A stretch of 64,000 nt of DNA from Symbiodinium microadriaticum (lineage: Eukaryota; Sar; Dinophyceae; Suessiales; Symbiodiniaceae), in the NCBI GenBank assembly GCA_001939145.1, contig LSRX01000803.1, forward strand, positions 109,210 to 173,209, read 5' to 3'. Shown piece after piece: positions 34,874-47,124 of this stretch. The translations under genes and the position numbers were made by a program. Under the pieces are notes generated by a model. It saw only the letters and a list, made by a program, of their open reading frames with translations, was not told the DNA's origin and did not search any database. Positions within the stretch are counted from its first letter, which is position 1; each line of letters opens with the position of its first letter.

Positions 34874-37326
34874 GACTGCTGTGTGGCCTCCGATCATTAC
34901 GGGTTTAGTCGAAGAGTGGAGACTTGGAAGTGTGGTCCGGGGTTGGCATGGGCATTCCGAGTTTCAAGTGTTTCAGGAACAGGCCAGTCAGCCGAATCTG
35001 TCGGGCTTTGGCAGCGGCCTCGGTTAGAATCTGCCCTCCTGAGCATGAGCAGATGGCTGACAGGTTTGTGCTGTTTTGGATTATGGCCGTGTGCGTAGCA
35101 GGCATAGCTGCGTAGCATCTTTTGTCAAGTCCTGCCGCTTGGGGCCAAAGTCTCACATACTGGACATAGGCACATCAGACCATCGGATGTTTGGACAACT
35201 CCTTCACATCTTGAATTAGGCATGTAAGCTTGTGACAGCATTGTGGCTAGACCCTGCGCACGCCGTGTCGTGAAACAGGCAACTCGCAACCTTCTGTCAT
35301 GCCACCCACGGCGACACAGCCAAGAAAAGAGGCGCGGCCATGCATTTGTAAAGATTTCAGGCTGCAACTATACATAACATGGATAATGAATAGGTTGGTG
35401 AATGATGGTGAATGACTGCAGAAAAACATGTATAGCCTAGAGTAGATTGTAGATACGCAAAACATATGCACACACTAAACCACCATGAGTATAGTGCGAA
35501 GAAAGACTGAGACGCTTCTTGGTGCCAGGTCCGACTAGACATCCCGAGTTCGCAGAATTCTTTGGGGGCCGCGAGCTGAGCGGAGTCGGCAGCAGAGCAG
35601 AGTAATGCAACGGAGCAGGCTCTCGTACTAGCAGTGTAGGAAGACAAGACACATACGCGGAACATGTGTTTACCGTATGCGTGCATGAGCATGAACGTGC
35701 AGCGAAGTAGACAACCCATGGATCAATGCATGAATGAAGAGAGAAAAATAACCAGGTACAGACAAACGTCAATTTCCGCTTGTACTGAGATGTTGTACAA
35801 GCGCTGCTGTAACACTGCCCCGTTCATGTATGCCATACAATGTCAATGTCCACTTGCATGACGAGGCAGCTTCGCCGATGGGCGCCCCCTACCTGTCGGG
35901 GCTGGGGGCGGCCGTGTCGCGGCAGAACTTGGCAGATGCCTTGCGAGAAGAAATCCGCTCTTCTTCGCCGCGAGTCTGAGGCTGGTGCGTCGAGTTCACA
36001 ACTCGGTCTAGGCCCTCTCCGAGCCCTCTCCCGCTTCTCTGGTGATAGTGCGGTGGTTGATATTGGAAGAGGATGCAGTGCAAGCGACTGTAGTGGAAGG
36101 TGCATGTTGAGGGACTGGCGATAACTGCTTCTGATGCAAGTGTCACTGGAAGTTGTCAACTTAGCATGCATGTCTCGGCACCGACGTTCAGCTTAAGAGG
36201 TACGCTCCGAGGGCCTCGAAGAGCTGGACTTCTTGTCCCAAACTCCAAATGAATTAGCTTCTACGGCTAGGTCCTTCAAAGACGCTGGGCCCGAACAATG
36301 GCACCCAGAGGCGCGATCGAGTGTAAAAGCGATCTTTGCTTCCTCGATTCTTGAACCTCCAAGGCCACCCGACATGACGATGAGCTCACTGCATTTCAGA
36401 CCTGGGCTTGCGCCCCCGGGCTCGCGCTGGACTCTTATCCTGGTCGTGGTAAACATGCGGCTGTTCCTCAGAGCAGAAGCATGCCCAGGTACGATGGGGC
36501 CAGGTGGCTATCCGCCTCTGAGTTCCTCAGCCTCCTCGCCATTGCTCGCCAATGCTGGTGTTCCTTGCTCAGTGGTCCACGCGGTGTGCTCGCCGCCAGC
36601 GGCTGCTAACGGCTGCTAGCGGCTGTTTGCGCGCGTAGCAAGTGACAAGGCTGCCACGCTGCCGGGCCGGCGTGGTCCGCAGTCCATGGCCGGAGCCCTG
36701 GTGCAGCCTGGGGATGCCTGCAAAAGGCCTAAAATCAGAAGTAGACTAAGTAGACAACTGTGACAACTCTGACTTGCGTGGAAGAGCCATTCCCGAGTGC
36801 CAGGCCATGGCCGGAATGCGTGCGCAAGGGCCAGGCTTGGGTTTGAGGGCGCCCGACCGATCTCCGCTCCTCGCGTTTGCGGCAGGTCTCATGACGCCGG
36901 ACGGCTGCTTGCTTTGGGAGGTGATGGGCTTGGTCGATTCCCATGACTTCTCAGCCTCTGCCCCCAACCTGCAGGTGAAGCTTCAGAAATCAGGTCCGGA
37001 CGATCGCAAGCCACCCAGCCTTAGCTCAAGAGTTTGGCCCTGAGCCTAAACTACGGAATCTGTCGTTCTTGACCTTCGTAGTGGCTTGTGCTTCTAGGGC
37101 CAGTTCTGTAGCCCCTTCTTTCCGAGTCTGCTGACGCTTCATGAATCTTATGTAGCGCATATTTATGCAGATGCCTTGTTGAATCATGCCGCATAAACAG
37201 GAGTCAGCTTTCAGAAGATATGCGCCGCGCTCCATCTTATATACTTTGCAGCAATCCGCAGACAAAGCTTGAGATTCAGCTTGCCATGCAGCATGCTGCG
37301 CCATGTAGCCCACCACACACGTGGAC
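34874..37326. other. Region with no supportable gene
   Basis: Open frames at 34924-35115, 35840-36124, 36233-36619 and 36774-37043 (+) have no recognisable domain. The last may include 5' sequence of the UAP1 transcript. A short T/A-rich stretch at about 35360-35480 stands out from the GC-rich surroundings. Confidence 0.5.
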
Positions 37327-40300
37327 ATGTTCTCGTTCCTGCCACGGCCCTTCGACAGTGCCTGCACAGAGATCATCAAAGCATGCAGTGCAGAAGGGTT
37401 GGAGGATGACGACGATGAGGCTGACGAGGAGCAGGCCCGGTTGGTGTCCCATGACTCGTGCTGCATCCGCACATGACGCTAGAAGCTGCGTTCCGTGGCA
37501 GGCCGGACAGGACCATGTCTTCTCCTTCTATGACGAGTTGTCTCCGGAGGAGCAGCGGGACCTGGACGACCAGTTTGACCGAATCAATGCTCAGGACAGA
37601 ATTTCAGTGGGGACAGCCCTGGAGTTTTTGAGTGCAGGCATCTGAGAGAATATCGGACATAAAGAATCTACAGGATTCTACAGGTAGGGGGAAGCCTCCC
37701 TCTCTGCCTCTCCTTCTTTCTCGCTCTCGCTCCCTCTCGCTCCCTCCCCCTACCTTCACCTCTCGGTCCCTGGGCCAAAGACCCCTCCGTATCGGCAGCG
37801 GTCTAGGAAATTCGAGAGGTATCTATGCATAGGCCCCACATGGCCCCACCCATAGGTTGGCCCGAGCCTCTCTTGGGATGCAGCCACCGACTCATGAAGG
37901 GGTGGATGTAAGAAGTATGACCAACCACCATTGCCCAAAGAGGGGGCGGATGAACAAGAGTTTGGGCCAACCATCATCCCCTATGAGGGGGCGGGTTGAA
38001 CAAATGTGACCAGTCCGAGGGGGCGCATTCAAGACATGCCATCAACTGCCATCGCCCAATACGGGGGCGGGGTTTAAGAAATATGGTCAACTGTCATGTG
38101 CGATCAACTGCCATCGCTAAATGAGGAGGCGGGTATGAATAAGTATCTTCAATTGGCATCGCTGTAATCCGGGGCCAGATGAACAAATGCAGATAATCGC
38201 CTCTACGGTTTATGACATGTGCTCAACCGCTGTCGCCTAATAAGGGGGCAGGCTTAAGACTTGATGTGATCCACCACCATGACTGTGGGGCAGCGGTTTT
38301 CGGGAAATGATGCGGTCCATGTCATGGTGTAAGACTAAGAGAGGCGATCAACAGCCATCGCCGTAATGAGGGGGCCGGTGGAAGACATGTGATGAGCTGC
38401 TATCGCCTTAATGAGGGGGCCGGTGGAAGAAATATGATCAGCTGCCATCGCCTAATGAGGGGGCGTGCTCAACAAATGTGATCAACCAACATCGCCTCGC
38501 CTAAGGAGTGGGCGAGCTTAAGACATGTAATCAATCAGCCACTGTCGTCTGACGAAGGGCCACTGCAACAAACATGACCATCGCGCAATGGTGGTGGGAG
38601 GGTTGAAGAACTTTGACAAACCGCCGACGCTTACTGAAGGGCTGGGTTTAAGAGCTATGATCCACTGCCATCGCCTTAACAGAGGGGCCGGTTTAAGAAA
38701 GATCAGCTGCCATGCGCCAATGAACGAGGAGGTGGGTGTAAGCAATGTGATCAATTGCCATCGCCTGATGCGGGGCCCGGTGTAAGAACTGTGATCGTTC
38801 GATTTCAGGAATAAGAGAAAGCGCCATCGCGGAGGCGGCGGGTCCAGGAAATGTGATCAGGCCCTATCACTTTAAGGAGGGCGCTGTAAACATGTGATTA
38901 ACCGTCATTGCCGAACGAGGGGGGCGGGCTTAAGAAATGTGATCAACCGACATCGCCTGGTGAGGCAGCGCATCGCACAAATGTGATCATGTGACCAACC
39001 GCCATCGCTGAATGAAGACGTGGGCTTAAGGACTATGTGACTAAGTCCACCTATTGGCATGAAATGAGGGCGCCAGTTTTGGAGTTGTGATTAGCTGCCA
39101 TCGCCGAATACGGGATTGGTTGCAGAAGCTGGGCAACTGCCATCACCTACTGAGCGGCCGGGCTTAAGACGTTCGTCCGCTTTGATCGTCTGAATTTCGT
39201 CTCTGCACCCCTTTCATCCATAGGCCTCATCACTGTGACGGGTGTGCAATGGTGTGCATTTATGCTTCGACACCATTTTCAGGAATCCTATCGAGCCTCC
39301 ATTACTTTTCTCCTCATTTCGGGCTCAAGTGCCAAAACACCCAAGGCTCTAGGCATCGTTCATGAATACCATGCCTGCCTGCCTCCCTCCCTCCCTCCCT
39401 CCCTCCCTCCCTCGCTCCTTCCTTCCTCCTTCCTCCCTCTCTTCCTTGCTTCCTTCTTGCCTTCCTCCCTCCGAGGAGTTTGAGAACGCTTGGGTGCACG
39501 GAGCAGATGAGACCAGCTTTGCAGAGCAGGGCATCCAAACCGTGCCCCCATGCCTGATGAACTGGGCAGCTCGTCGGCACATAGTTCGCTCTGCAGCTGC
39601 TGCAATGCAAATGCGGGTGAGTCGGTTCGAGTCGAGACTAGGATCTTAAGAGACCGCCAAAGCTGCAGCCTGGTGCCGCCTGGACTGCATCCTAGCTTCT
39701 TACCGCCACCCGCCACCCCCACCCCACCACGAGCAACACCGACGATGACGACGACGGCAACGGGGAGGATCCGAAAGTTTTTTCAAGCGGGCCATAGAAG
39801 GCTTCGGTTGGCCAGCTGCTTTCAGTTGCTCTGTGTAGCCAGCGGGCCGAGGCCAACATCACCAAGCTTACAGACGTCAGTGAGCGCAAATGGACCGCCT
39901 GGCAAACGCTAGGCCTTGAGATGTATTCTCGTGTTTCTCGGACAGATGGCCTCACTCTTAACGTTTTCATAACCGGACGTTCCTTAGAGCATGACAGACC
40001 GGATGGCACTGCAACTCCGCTGCTATCCAGCGACTAAGGACAGGGTAGCCATCGTGATCATGTCCGGCGGGAAAGACTCTCGCATTGGTGGGCAGATTCC
40101 GAAGGGTGCTTTGGATGTGGGGCTCTTGTCTCACAAGTCAATCTTCCAGCTTTACATCGAGAGAATAAGAAGGCTGCAGCACCTGGTCCAACGGAAATTC
40201 AAAAAAGCCGTTTACATTCCTGTGTACATAATGTGCAACCGTGATAACAAAGAGATCATCGAAGACTTCTTCCGTGAGAACGAGTTCTTCGGTATCAGAG

Positions 40301-42502
40301 AGCAGGATGTCTTGTTTTTCACGCAGGGCGACTATCCAATCTGCGACAAACGCGGGAAATACCTGCTCGAAGAAAAGCACAAGATCGCGGTTAATCCGAA
40401 TGGCAACGGCGGCATTTTTAAAGCCTTGGTGGAGGAGGGCATGGTGTCCGACATGAAGAGCAGGGGTGTAACTAGCATTTACGCTCCTCGGACTGCAGAG
40501 CGCATCTTTCCAACTTGTAGGCAGGTTGGCCAGGCAGGCGCTCCTGAGACAGGTCTGCAGCATCGACAACGTCCTGGCGAAGGTCGGAGATCCTGTTTTC
40601 ATCGGCTTCTGCGATACCTGCAAGGTGCCGGCCCTCCTAAGACTCGTGCAGATGTGACGGGGCATTGGAAACCAGAGCTTGAGAGGCCGATGCAGGCCTC
40701 AAGACCATGGAGAAGGTGCTTCCAGAGGTGCCCTGGCCCCTTGCGGACCCAGTCCATGTGTCGATTAGATCGGGAAAGACCCTGTGCAGGAGCAGTATGG
40801 CATCTTCTGTTCTCAGCTCTACCGGGACGTCTTCGAAGACGTGGATGGGGATGGCAAGCTCGACTCTGTTTCCAAGGTGAAGGCCTCTGTTTTGGAGTTC
40901 TTCGAGATTCCCGAGGCCAGTCACGGAGTCAGCGACCTCCAGGAAGCTCCTTAATATATTTCTCTGCCCAATGAGGACTTGAAGAAGCGGCGCAAGCAGG
41001 CGGCTTGGAAAGGACTAGGTAGGTCAGCTCAGCCAGCCTGTAAGGGTTTCAGAATGTGTGAAGAGCTTTGGCGGCACAGCCGCAGCTTTTTCACGGAGTG
41101 AATGTGGCCCATGGGAGACGATGCCCACGTCGCCAAGGCAGGATCTGGTGGAATGCCACTGGAACTAAGTGCCGGCAACTTGTCCCAGTACTTCTTCAAG
41201 ATTGATTTCGTCAAGAAGGCAGGTGCCCCAAATCCCAGTCGAAGGTCACAGGTGTACCAGGGGGTGCTTCCCACCCTGAATTTGGAAGGTGGCGCAGCTG
41301 CACTGGAAGAAGTGGCACCTCATCCCAAAGGCCCTCAGATGAGCTTGCAGAGAGAAGTCTCATGATTGCTGTGAGGGAGTGTCTTTGCAAGGCCATCCCC
41401 TACATGGACTTGAAGCTTGGACACAAGGTGGAGCCTCCAAAGCAGGACCGGAACGCCAGGAGGATGGAGATGTTCATCTTTGATGCATTCCAGCTCTGCA
41501 AAAGTGTGGTGGGCCTGCAGGCAGGAGGGATGGGGGTATTGGATCAGCTGAACGCGTCTACTGTCCAGACCACGGCGGTGTCCAGGTTCCACGGACAGAA
41601 TATGCACTGGTCAAGAACGTCTCGGGGCCCAGCTCGCCGCAGACGGCAGTGCAGGCACAACAGTTCTTGCTGCCTCATGCTCCGTTGCAAAGACATTTTG
41701 TGATATCCTGATGCTTCCACAGGCAGTGGGGCAGCTCCACCAGCAGTGGATCATTCGTGCAGGAGGAGAGTTTGTAGATAAAAAGGTGGCCGGGGAAACG
41801 GAGGACCTGAAGTGTGAAATCTCGCCCCTGGTCTCTTACGACGGTGAGGACTTGGAGGGTCATTTCCTGAAGCCTTTGGCGCTTCCATTTTATCTGCCAT
41901 CACAGATGGAGTTCACAGACTTCTCGGCAGCAACTGCACCCCTGGCGAGAAGGCCTTCCACCCACTACTTGGATTGGCAGTCAGACATAATCCGTCACGA
42001 GCTGGAAGTGGAACTGCATGCGCAGCTGGGAAATGTGTTGGAGATGATGGAAGATCCCAAAAAGTACGAATACCATGGGGAGCGAGCAGCTAACGAAGAG
42101 GAAACGCTGCCACCCACGCCTCGCGACACAGGGCCAAAGAGGCCCGGAGCTGCAGGGCGAGAGGTCGCGCAAGGATCTGGAAGTGCACGAAAAGATTCGA
42201 AGCAGGCCGAGACAAATGATCCTTCAGAGCCACTTGCCGCCCTTGAGGGGCCACCGACGGACACGTACATGGATCCTAAGAAAACAATCAACAGCGAGAA
42301 GCGTCAGAAGTACTGGGGCCGAGACGCTTCCCCCACGAGCGCGCGCGGTGCGCCGTCAGCGCGTTCCGCTCGCGGAGCTCCGCCTTCGGCGCGGGGCGGA
42401 CCAACCTCGGCACGTGGGTCGCCCGGCGAGGCCTCCCCACGCGAGCGAGGCAGCGCACGTGGCAGTGCACGTGGCGGCGGCAGCGGATCTCCTGGCGAAT
42501 GA
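37327..42502 (+). CDS. UAP1: UDP-N-acetylhexosamine pyrophosphorylase (UAP1 family) with C-terminal extension
   Basis: Makes UDP-GlcNAc/UDP-GalNAc from sugar-1-phosphate and UTP. Placed exons: 37327-37434, 37502-37594, 39852-39917, 40039-40482, 40553-40624, 40686-40757, 40790-40915, 40976-41018, 41142-41218, 41289-41330, 41392-41520, 41586-41654, 41723-42502 (TGA). At least one exon between 37594 and 39852 is probably missing from this list. Family blocks: AGQDHVFSFYDELSPEEQ, RVAIVIMSGGKDSRIGG, QIPKGALDVGL, NPNGNGGIFKAL, VCSIDNVLAKVGDPVFIGFC, ELSAGNLSQYFFKIDF, AIPYMDLKLGHKVEPP, EMFIFDAFQLC, WIIRAGGEFVD. The signature normally written LxxGGxGTRxG reads GGKDSR here. A 20-residue insert near 40830 reads DVDGDGKLDSVSK. 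After about 41950 the protein runs on for roughly 180 residues, ending in repeats of SARG. Placed exons give about 706 residues against about 520 for human UAP1. Confidence 0.93.
37700..37752. repeat. CT-rich low-complexity tract in UAP1 intron
   Basis: Repeats of ctcgctccct-type sequence form a pyrimidine-rich run of about 50 bases near the 5' side of the large UAP1 intron. Confidence 0.85.
37885..39170. repeat. Degenerate minisatellite, unit about 45 bp, in a UAP1 intron
   Basis: The unit has gatcaactgccatcgcc, then taatgagggggcggg, then cttaagaaatgt. Clear phase points are 'aatgaggggg' at about 38365, 38410 and 38454, giving a 44-45 base period. About 28 diverged copies fit the span. Copies differ by substitutions and small indels, and the array includes few complete ORFs. 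It sits wholly between UAP1 exons 37502-37594 and 39852-39917. Confidence 0.9.
39373..39474. repeat. CCTC/CTTC microsatellite in UAP1 intron
   Basis: Tetranucleotide repeats cctc then cttc run for about 100 bases. ORFs on both strands here (poly-Pro/Leu/Ser or Arg/Glu/Gly) are repeat artefacts. Confidence 0.95.
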
Positions 42503-45500
42503 TTTGCCATCATATGCCAGTGTGCACAGTAGTAGCTCTTGAGAGGTGATGCATTCGGGATGAGCTAAGACGGCCTGTCCTGGTGTTACCCCAAAGGGGC
42601 CAATGTCTGAATGGAGCGAAACACAGCTGCGCTGTCGAGATCTACACCCTCCATCCGACATGCCATCTCTCGTGTGCATTCATGCATGCAAGCTTTCTGT
42701 CCCGTCATTTCGATACGTCGCCTCTAGCTAAGTTAGTCCAGTTCCGTGATGCCCCGGCCAGGGGCCATTTGTGCACATGCAGGGACAGCATGCTACTGTA
42801 TAGCTTGCTAGATCCAAATGTGAGGCACGTAATTCCGAAGATTTGACATCGTTCTACTTGTTCTGAACATGGATTGACATCATCATGAGAACGTGTGGGC
42901 CAAGGCTTTGGCTTTGCGCACTTCAGCGGTTATGGTGACTTTCTGCTTCTGCCCCAGTCTTCCGAGTTGCGAGACGGAGCCGTCTTGGGCAACACCGCAG
43001 TTTGGGCGAGGTCGGTCTCTTTAACAGGACGTACTTTAGGATTGGCACCGGTCAAAACCCCTCAAACACCACAAGTTTGGGGGTTCGGGGCCCGGTTGGA
43101 GCAGAGTTCTTTTTCGTCCAGGCGCGCGCGCGGCCAGCTCTCTGAAGCGGAGGCCTCCGTTTTCTCAGGCTAGCGCTCGTGAGCTTGACGCTGCCACGGC
43201 CGCCTCGTAGTGCCAAAGTACCCGAAGGCCTAAAAGCGCATAAGAGGGGAACGGTATTGAAGCAGCTAAACGCGCCTATGCAGCTGACTCGAGATGGGCG
43301 GGCGGGGCAGGCGGTTCGACAGCTTAGCTTTTCCCAGCTACGTGAACAGCACGTCAGTCCAGCCTTCTCTCAGGAGACACCACTGGCCACCCCTTCAGCG
43401 ACACCCGGCCGCGGGGCCGGGGACCGAACTTTCATCTAAGGCGGAACGGGAAAGGAAGGCCATGTTGAAGGTGGTATTTTCAGCTTTCAGCCAGAATGAG
43501 GCCATGGACAGCAGCGGTCGCTTCCACAAAGCGCCCAGAGTGCCCGACCAGCCTGTGCTTCTGCATTTGCACTGGGAATGAGCCTGGCTGTGCACTGTTT
43601 CATCCCAAAGCTCTTCTTTTGGCGGAGCGTTTCCAGGTACTAGTGGTCCGCGAGATTGTGCAGATCTCAGTGGTGAGCTGGTGTCAGGGTGTTTAGCAGT
43701 CTCGAGGTTTCCATCTTTCCGGGCTTGTCGAGGAACCGACCATAGACTTACTGTAGACTTGAGTCCTGTGTCCCAGCGATGGAGGGATCGCTGTCCTCAC
43801 TTACGAATCTGTCTCCAGTCCATTGGGCCCTGCATTCTGAGTGCAAGTTTCTTCTACACACAAAGTCCTACACAGATGCGGAAAATGCGGGAGCTTGCAG
43901 GGCCCGCTTCAGGGTATTACACTCCTGTGACTACAGCAGCGGGTCCTTTCAGGCACCCGCTGGCCTCCTTGCTGCATGGAACCGAGCACATCCCGGCAGT
44001 GAGGCGGCCTGGCTGGCTGTCAGATGCGTGTTTGTGATGTGACTGCTGGTTCACTCTTCAGCCGAAGTTGACTGTACACTCCGGTATACTCCGGTGAAAT
44101 CAGGTTGTGTCCTTTGACCGCGTGTATGCTGTCAACGGCAAGACTCGGGTTGAGGATGAGCCTGCCAGAACATGTAAATTGAAAGTGTGAAGTTCGGTTT
44201 GCACAAGCCTCTGCATGTCGGCCTCCATTGCGAGCGAAGGTGATTGTGTGCATCCCTTGTGCTGGCGTACCATGCATAGCGATGTAGAGGAAAACATCTC
44301 TAATGAGCGGGACGTGAGGACATGCAGCAAGAGCTCCGCAAAAGCGCGATGATCGTCCTGAAGTCTGTGCCTCAGCGAACTCGTATGAGTCTCGCAGCTG
44401 CGTAGTGTGGGTGTTCGAAGACTGATCGGTTCATTATTGTTTGCCTTCGTTGAGCTATTGGCCAGGATTGTTCGCTACCCGCAGATGTTCGCAGTGGAGC
44501 CTGGGCCTCGTTCCGTTGTATCTGTAGCAGGCTCACCCCTAATCTATCGTCATGCTCAAGACACAGATGTGCTCGGACAGTTGCGTGCACACGAACTGGG
44601 AGAGCAGAATTCTACACGACATGGCCGGAAGCTTCGTGATTACATTAGACAGCACTGTGCTGAAATTCAGTTTCTAGATTGACCTTCCAATGAAAACTCT
44701 GTGCTGCAAGCAAGAAGTGCCGTGGTCGGATGGAAGATTCACACCGCTCGCATGCGATGCAGCAGCGAGATGACAGTGTGCTGAATGAAGTTCAGGCTGC
44801 GGGGCGACACGCAGGGACCAGTGCCCATCGGAGTTCGCGTGGAGAGGCCCCGCTGGGAGCATGAGTAAAATGTCATACGGGCTGCCTTCCAAGCAGGGGT
44901 TCACCCTGGCAAGCAAGCTACTTGACTTCTCAACCGGTGGCAGGCCACCGAGCGACTTCGCGCCGGAGCTGAAAGTCACCGAGGCCAGTTTGTTGTATTG
45001 TTGGCACATCTTGCCACGAAGTCTGGGGTGATCGATTGAAGCCCCGGAGAACATGGCTGACGCGTCCAGCCGTGCTACTTTTGAAGGTGGCAAGCGAGGG
45101 TGCCCTAGAGCAGTTCAACCTGGCGCAGATCAGGCAGCCGCGGACGCTACGTTCCGTCTACACTGAGACTAGGTCCAAAAAAAATACGGAAGCCGTGCCT
45201 TAGCAACTGACGCGTAAAGTGCAGGATGGGCCGCTTTCACTTGGTCGTGCTGCCTGGGATGCCGCGACGTCAGGGGATTTTCTGATAGTCTCTGTGACGA
45301 GCGTCGCATCACCCGGCCTGTGCTAGAGGCCTTCTCTAATAAAGCAGTGTTGCAGCATGTTAAAGCATGCCGAGGTTTATCCGGAAAGCCAATCAGACAC
45401 AAGGCTTCACTGTGCCGTTTAGGCTCCCAAATCCGCAGTAAGTAGTACGATTCTGAAACAGGCGACCCCGACAGTATGGAGAAGATTGTCGCCGGAACGA

Positions 45501-46890
45501 CACCCGTCACGCTCGTGCCTTGGGAACTTCAGGGGAGCACAGGGGGGGTGCTGCGTCCAGTTGTGTTCTATGCCTTCGCACGGCAACGCCCAAGGCTTTT
45601 CATCCGACGCGGTGACCAGATGATCAGCAGGGATATCCCTCGCACGAGATCCATGAGGCTTTCGGGGCTGGGGTCGTTGCTTGAGGACGGCGCCTTCGCA
45701 TGCAAAGCTATATTTCAGCCATCTTATGGATTATGCAGGATCCGAGCCTGGGTTCACAAAATTTCAACCAATTTCGGCTTCTTTACTTGGCACCTGGGGG
45801 GCCGGCGGCCTCGGGAGCCGGAGTGGGCGGGAGATCTTACGATAAAATGGCGTGGCGTGCAGCAAGGACCTACTTGCTTGCTTCACCGTTCCAATAGATG
45901 AGTGCAGCAAGATGTGCGTAGTTGGCCGCATACTAGAAACGGTCCTGGTGACGCTCTACTGATGATGGTCCATCGACATGCCACCACAGCTTGGGGTCAG
46001 CACCTTTACAAGTCCTGAACTCTTGTACGTAAACCTTGTCTTTTCCACATCGGCATGGTGCGCACCTCGCCTGTCCGGGAATGATCGCTTTCTACCTATA
46101 AAGAAAGGGAGTGGGGGTGTAGGATCGATGTAGTTGCTGCTTGTGGTTGGGTGGGGCAATCAGCAAGAGAGCGCACTGATACATGAAAGAGGCAGGAAGC
46201 CGAACACGAAGGATGCACAAGCGATATCCACAGTAACGTGTTTGCAGTAGCATGAACACGAAGCCAGGTTCGTATGTGTTTGTGTGTAAATTGTGTATGC
46301 GTGTGTGCGTGTGTGTGCTGTGGGCGGACATGGCATGCCGCCGCGAGCTTTCGTATGTAGAGTGCAGACACTTGGTAGAGTTTCAGACACTTGGTTGCTT
46401 GCCCAGAGGTAATGTGATCCAGATCGGCACGAGGACGTGTGACATGTTGTTGCAGATGTAGCAAGAAAGCGATGCAGGAATCTTGCTGCGCCGGGTTTGT
46501 CCTAAAGAGGTATGTTAACTTGTGGTTGGGGTCGGGGTGGAGATTGTTCTGTTGAGTGCTGAAGAGACTTTGGAATGCTTTGTGGCATTTATGCGTCTCA
46601 AAGATGGATTGGTTGCTGCCAAGCTGCGAACACAGGAATCCTCGCCTTGTCGATGTTTCAACACTGGTGTCGCCGAAGGCTCGGGATGTTCCGCTCGAAC
46701 CTGGAACTCTCACGAACTCTCATGTGCCAAGAGGAATCGTGGCATAGCCTTCTCATGCCGAAAAAACCTTAATGTAAGAGTTGCACCAATAAGCACCCCC
46801 CCCCCGCCCTGAGGTTGTTTTGTCGAGGGTCGGGTGGTCGTTGGGTTGAGCGGGTGGGAATGATAAACCTCTGCCCGGGTCCGGGGTCTG
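42503..46890. other. Region with no recognisable gene
   Basis: A protein-like frame near 43160-43440 (SQASARELDAATAAS, then ATPSATPGRGAGD) and a 141-codon ORF ending at 45901 have no known domain. A run of C (about 46796-46805) precedes the TAG repeat. I cannot support a gene. Confidence 0.5.
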
Positions 46891-46908
46891 TAGTAATAGT
46901 AAAAGTAA

Positions 46909-46948
<40 letters not shown>

Positions 46949-46954
46949 TGTCAG

Positions 46955-46985
<31 letters not shown>

Positions 46986-47124
46986 CAGCAGTAGTAGTAG
47001 TAGTAGTAGGAGGAGTAGTAAGAGTAGTAAGAGTAGTAAGAGTTGTAGTAGTACTAGTAGTACTAGTAGTACTAGTAGTACGAGTAGTACTGCAGCAACA
47101 GTAGTAATAGTAGCAATAGTAATA
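46891..47124. repeat. TAG/AGT trinucleotide microsatellite
   Basis: Long runs of tag with interruptions (gttgtcagg, agcagcag, aggagg, tactagtag). It reads poly-Ser on + and poly-Leu/Tyr on -, so the 164-codon minus ORF across it is an artefact. Confidence 0.95.

Noticed and set aside
39314..39722. Minus-strand Gly/Arg/Glu-rich ORFs
   Set aside because: Translation of the CCTC/CTTC repeat inside a UAP1 intron.
45476..45901. 141-codon + ORF with few low-complexity signs
   Set aside because: No recognisable family and no supporting splice context or conserved block; kept only as part of the gene-free stretch.
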